Assembly: GCA_902489225.1 (NCBI GenBank)
Contig: CABTZA010000101.1
Span: forward strand, 1-6,671
Length of the DNA: 6,671 nucleotides
Reading direction: 5' to 3'
Source of the DNA: an uncultured Collinsella sp.
GTDB taxonomy: Bacteria > Actinomycetota > Coriobacteriia > Coriobacteriales > Coriobacteriaceae
Of the stretch, positions 4,939 through 6,671 are shown in pieces (position 1 is the first letter of the stretch; the number at the start of each line of letters is the position of its first letter). Both the position numbers and the translations under genes were made by a program. A model generated the notes under the pieces. That model ran no database searches. It saw only the letters and a list, made by a program, of their open reading frames with translations, and had not been told where the DNA came from.

Positions 4939-6671
4939 ATGGCAGACGCTAAGGATTTCCTGTTTGAGATCGGTACGGAAGAAATGCCCTCCGCACCGCT
5001 GAACAATGCCGTCAAGCAGCTTGGCACCATGATCGCCAAGGGTCTCGACGAGGCCGGTCTGGCCCACGGCGAGGTCCGTGTGATCTCGAGCCCGCGCCGC
5101 CTGGCTGCGCTCGTTGCCGACGTCGCCACCGCGACCGACGAGGTTCACGAGGTCAAGCGCGGCCCCGCGGCCAACATCGCCTTCGATGCCGATGGTAACG
5201 CCACCAAGGCCGCCCAGGGCTTCGCCCGCAAGTGCGGTGTGGCTGCCGAGGATCTGGTTCGTCGCGAGGACACCGACGGTCGCGAGTATGTCTTTGCCGA
5301 GAAGAACATCCCTTCCGCCCCGGCCACCCCGATCCTGACGGCCCTGTGCGAGAAGACTATCGCTGGCCTGCAGTGGCCCAACTACCGCTCTCAGCGCTGG
5401 GGTCACGAGCATGCGACCTTTGTTCGTCCGGTCCGCTGGATCTGCTGCCTTCTGGGCGAGGACGTTGTGCCCGTGTCGTTTGCCGACGTGACGAGTGGCA
5501 ACACCACGCGTGGTCATCGCGTGCTTGGCCCCGGTGACCATGTGGTCGCCAGCCCCGCCGTCTACGAGCAGGTGCTCGAGGACGCCGGCGTGCTTTCTGC
5601 CGAGCGCCGTCGCGAGGCCATCCTTGCCGGTATCGCCGAGGTCGAGGCTGCCCGTCCCGGCTGCCATGTCGATACGCCCAAGAAGGTCTTTGAGGAGGTC
5701 ATCAACCTCTGCGAGTGGCCGACGGTGCTCGTCGGGACCTTCGATGAGGAGTTCCTCAAGGTCCCGCACGAGATCATCTGCGAGTCCATGCTCACCAACC
5801 AGCGCTACTTCCCGATCTATGACGGCGAGGGCAAGCTCACGCGTGAGTTCGTGGTCGTCTCCAACAGCAAGCCCGAGAACGCCGAGCGCGTGATCGACGG
5901 CAACGAGCGCGTTGTGCGTGCCCGTCTGGACGATGCAAAGTTCTTCTACGAGGAGGACCTGAAGATCTCCCTCGACGAGTTCCGCGAGCGTCTGGCCAAG
6001 GTCGCCTTCCAGGAGAAGCTCGGTAGCGTGCTCGCCAAGTCCGAGCGCATCGAGCAGCTCGCGCTCGCTATTGCCCGTGAGGCACACCTGGGTGCTCACC
6101 TGGCAGCCGATGCCGCTCGCGCCGCGCACCTGTGCAAGGCCGACTTGGTATCCAACGCCGTCGTCGAGTTCACGAGCCAGCAGGGCGTGATGGGCGGTTA
6201 CTACGCCACCGCGATGGGGGAGAACGATGAGGTCGCCCACGCCATTCGCGATCATTATCGTCCCCGCTTTGCCGGTGACGAGCTGCCCGAGGGCACCGCT
6301 GGCTGCATCGTGGCCTGCGCCGACAAGCTCGATACCATCGCCGGTATCTTTGCCATTGGCGAGCCCCCGACCGGCTCCTCCGATCCCTACGCGCTGCGTC
6401 GTGCCGCTATCGGCATCATCAACATCCTGCGCGACCGTCTGCCGATCGATCCCACGTCGCTTATCGACTTTGCCCTTGAGCTCTATAGCGAGCAGGGTAT
6501 CGAGTTCGACGCCGCCGAGGTCGCTCAGCAGGTTCGCGACTTCTTCCACGGCCGTCTGGTGAGCATGACCCGCGACGAAAAGATCCCGGCCGATACCGTT
6601 GCCGCCGTCTCCGCGGTGCACATCATCGCCCCGTCCGTCTTCTTCGCCCGCTGCGCCGCCCTCGACGAGGC
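4939..6671 (+). CDS. glyS: Glycyl-tRNA synthetase beta subunit (3' end outside the window)
   Basis: The beta subunit binds tRNA-Gly and completes the alpha2-beta2 enzyme. The frame is open from ATG at 4939 to the right edge (577 full codons), against a family length of about 690, so roughly the last 110 residues are missing. The N-terminus shows FLFEIGTEEMP (7-17), and SPRRLA starts near residue 51. An HD-like region runs from HLCKADL (397-403) through EFTSQQGVMGGYYA and DHYRPRF to ADKLDTIAGIFAIG. PTGSSDPYALRRAA spans 477-490. The C-terminal DALR anticodon-binding domain lies at or beyond the edge. GAGGTGG at 4924-4930, within the end of glyQ, is the Shine-Dalgarno sequence, with eight bases of spacing. 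The tight spacing fits coupled synthesis of equal subunit amounts. No frameshift or internal stop is seen. Confidence 0.96.
   Translation, partial: MADAKDFLFEIGTEEMPSAPLNNAVKQLGTMIAKGLDEAGLAHGEVRVISSPRRLAALVADVATATDEVHEVKRGPAANIAFDADGNATKAAQGFARKCGVAAEDLVRREDTDGREYVFAEKNIPSAPATPILTALCEKTIAGLQWPNYRSQRWGHEHATFVRPVRWICCLLGEDVVPVSFADVTSGNTTRGHRVLGPGDHVVASPAVYEQVLEDAGVLSAERRREAILAGIAEVEAARPGCHVDTPKKVFEEVINLCEWPTVLVGTFDEEFLKVPHEIICESMLTNQRYFPIYDGEGKLTREFVVVSNSKPENAERVIDGNERVVRARLDDAKFFYEEDLKISLDEFRERLAKVAFQEKLGSVLAKSERIEQLALAIAREAHLGAHLAADAARAAHLCKADLVSNAVVEFTSQQGVMGGYYATAMGENDEVAHAIRDHYRPRFAGDELPEGTAGCIVACADKLDTIAGIFAIGEPPTGSSDPYALRRAAIGIINILRDRLPIDPTSLIDFALELYSEQGIEFDAAEVAQQVRDFFHGRLVSMTRDEKIPADTVAAVSAVHIIAPSVFFARCAALDE

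Noticed and set aside
4519..6621. A 700-codon open frame on the minus strand across glyQ and glyS
   Set aside because: It is antisense to two clear synthetase genes. Their G+C-rich codon use avoids TTA, CTA and TCA, so one reverse frame stays open by composition. The translation is Gly/Leu/Asp/Val-rich with no recognisable domain and no supported start.

Overview
The window is about 60% G+C by eye and holds seven protein genes: one on the minus strand at the left, then six on the plus strand. Every gene belongs to a well-known housekeeping or repair family. I see no mobile element, CRISPR array, tRNA, rRNA or toxin-antitoxin pair, and no evidence of an undescribed multi-gene system. The protein wording, the high G+C and the combination of a two-subunit (alpha/beta) glycyl-tRNA synthetase with actinobacterial-like ribosomal proteins suggest a Coriobacteriia member of the Actinobacteria, most likely Collinsella or a close relative. 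That taxonomic call is an inference from memory, not a search.

Left region (1-1482). A Y-family DNA polymerase IV gene (dinB) reads leftward and ends at 28. The first 15 bases look like half of a terminator cut by the window edge. Just upstream of the better-supported dinB start lie, in order, a -10-like hexamer, a 14-base near-match to the Gram-positive LexA (SOS) operator, a Shine-Dalgarno sequence and ATG at 1242. This suggests SOS control and a start 13 codons downstream of the longest possible one. The roughly 200-base divergent gap carries a good plus-strand promoter candidate (TTCACC-17-TATTAT) and a small leader hairpin ahead of rpsP.

Middle region (1483-3964). A compact plus-strand operon runs rpsP (ribosomal protein S16), khpA (KH-domain RNA-binding protein), rimM (30S maturation factor), trmD (tRNA m1G37 methyltransferase) and a signal peptidase I gene (lepB). 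Gaps are 2 to 10 bases, which implies co-transcription and probably translational coupling. The order rpsP-khpA-rimM-trmD is the widespread bacterial one, but lepB follows where rplS (L19) is often found. rpsP and rimM start with TTG, and the rimM start lies in the loop of a small perfect hairpin that overlaps the khpA stop codon.

Right region (3965-6671). After a 58-base gap with a weak promoter candidate come glyQ and glyS, the alpha and beta subunits of glycyl-tRNA synthetase, 3 bases apart. glyS is cut by the right edge after 577 codons, so the C-terminal anticodon-binding part is missing.

Together the plus-strand genes supply ribosome assembly (S16, RimM, probably KhpA), tRNA modification that guards reading frame (TrmD), glycine charging (GlyQ/GlyS) and removal of export signal peptides (LepB).
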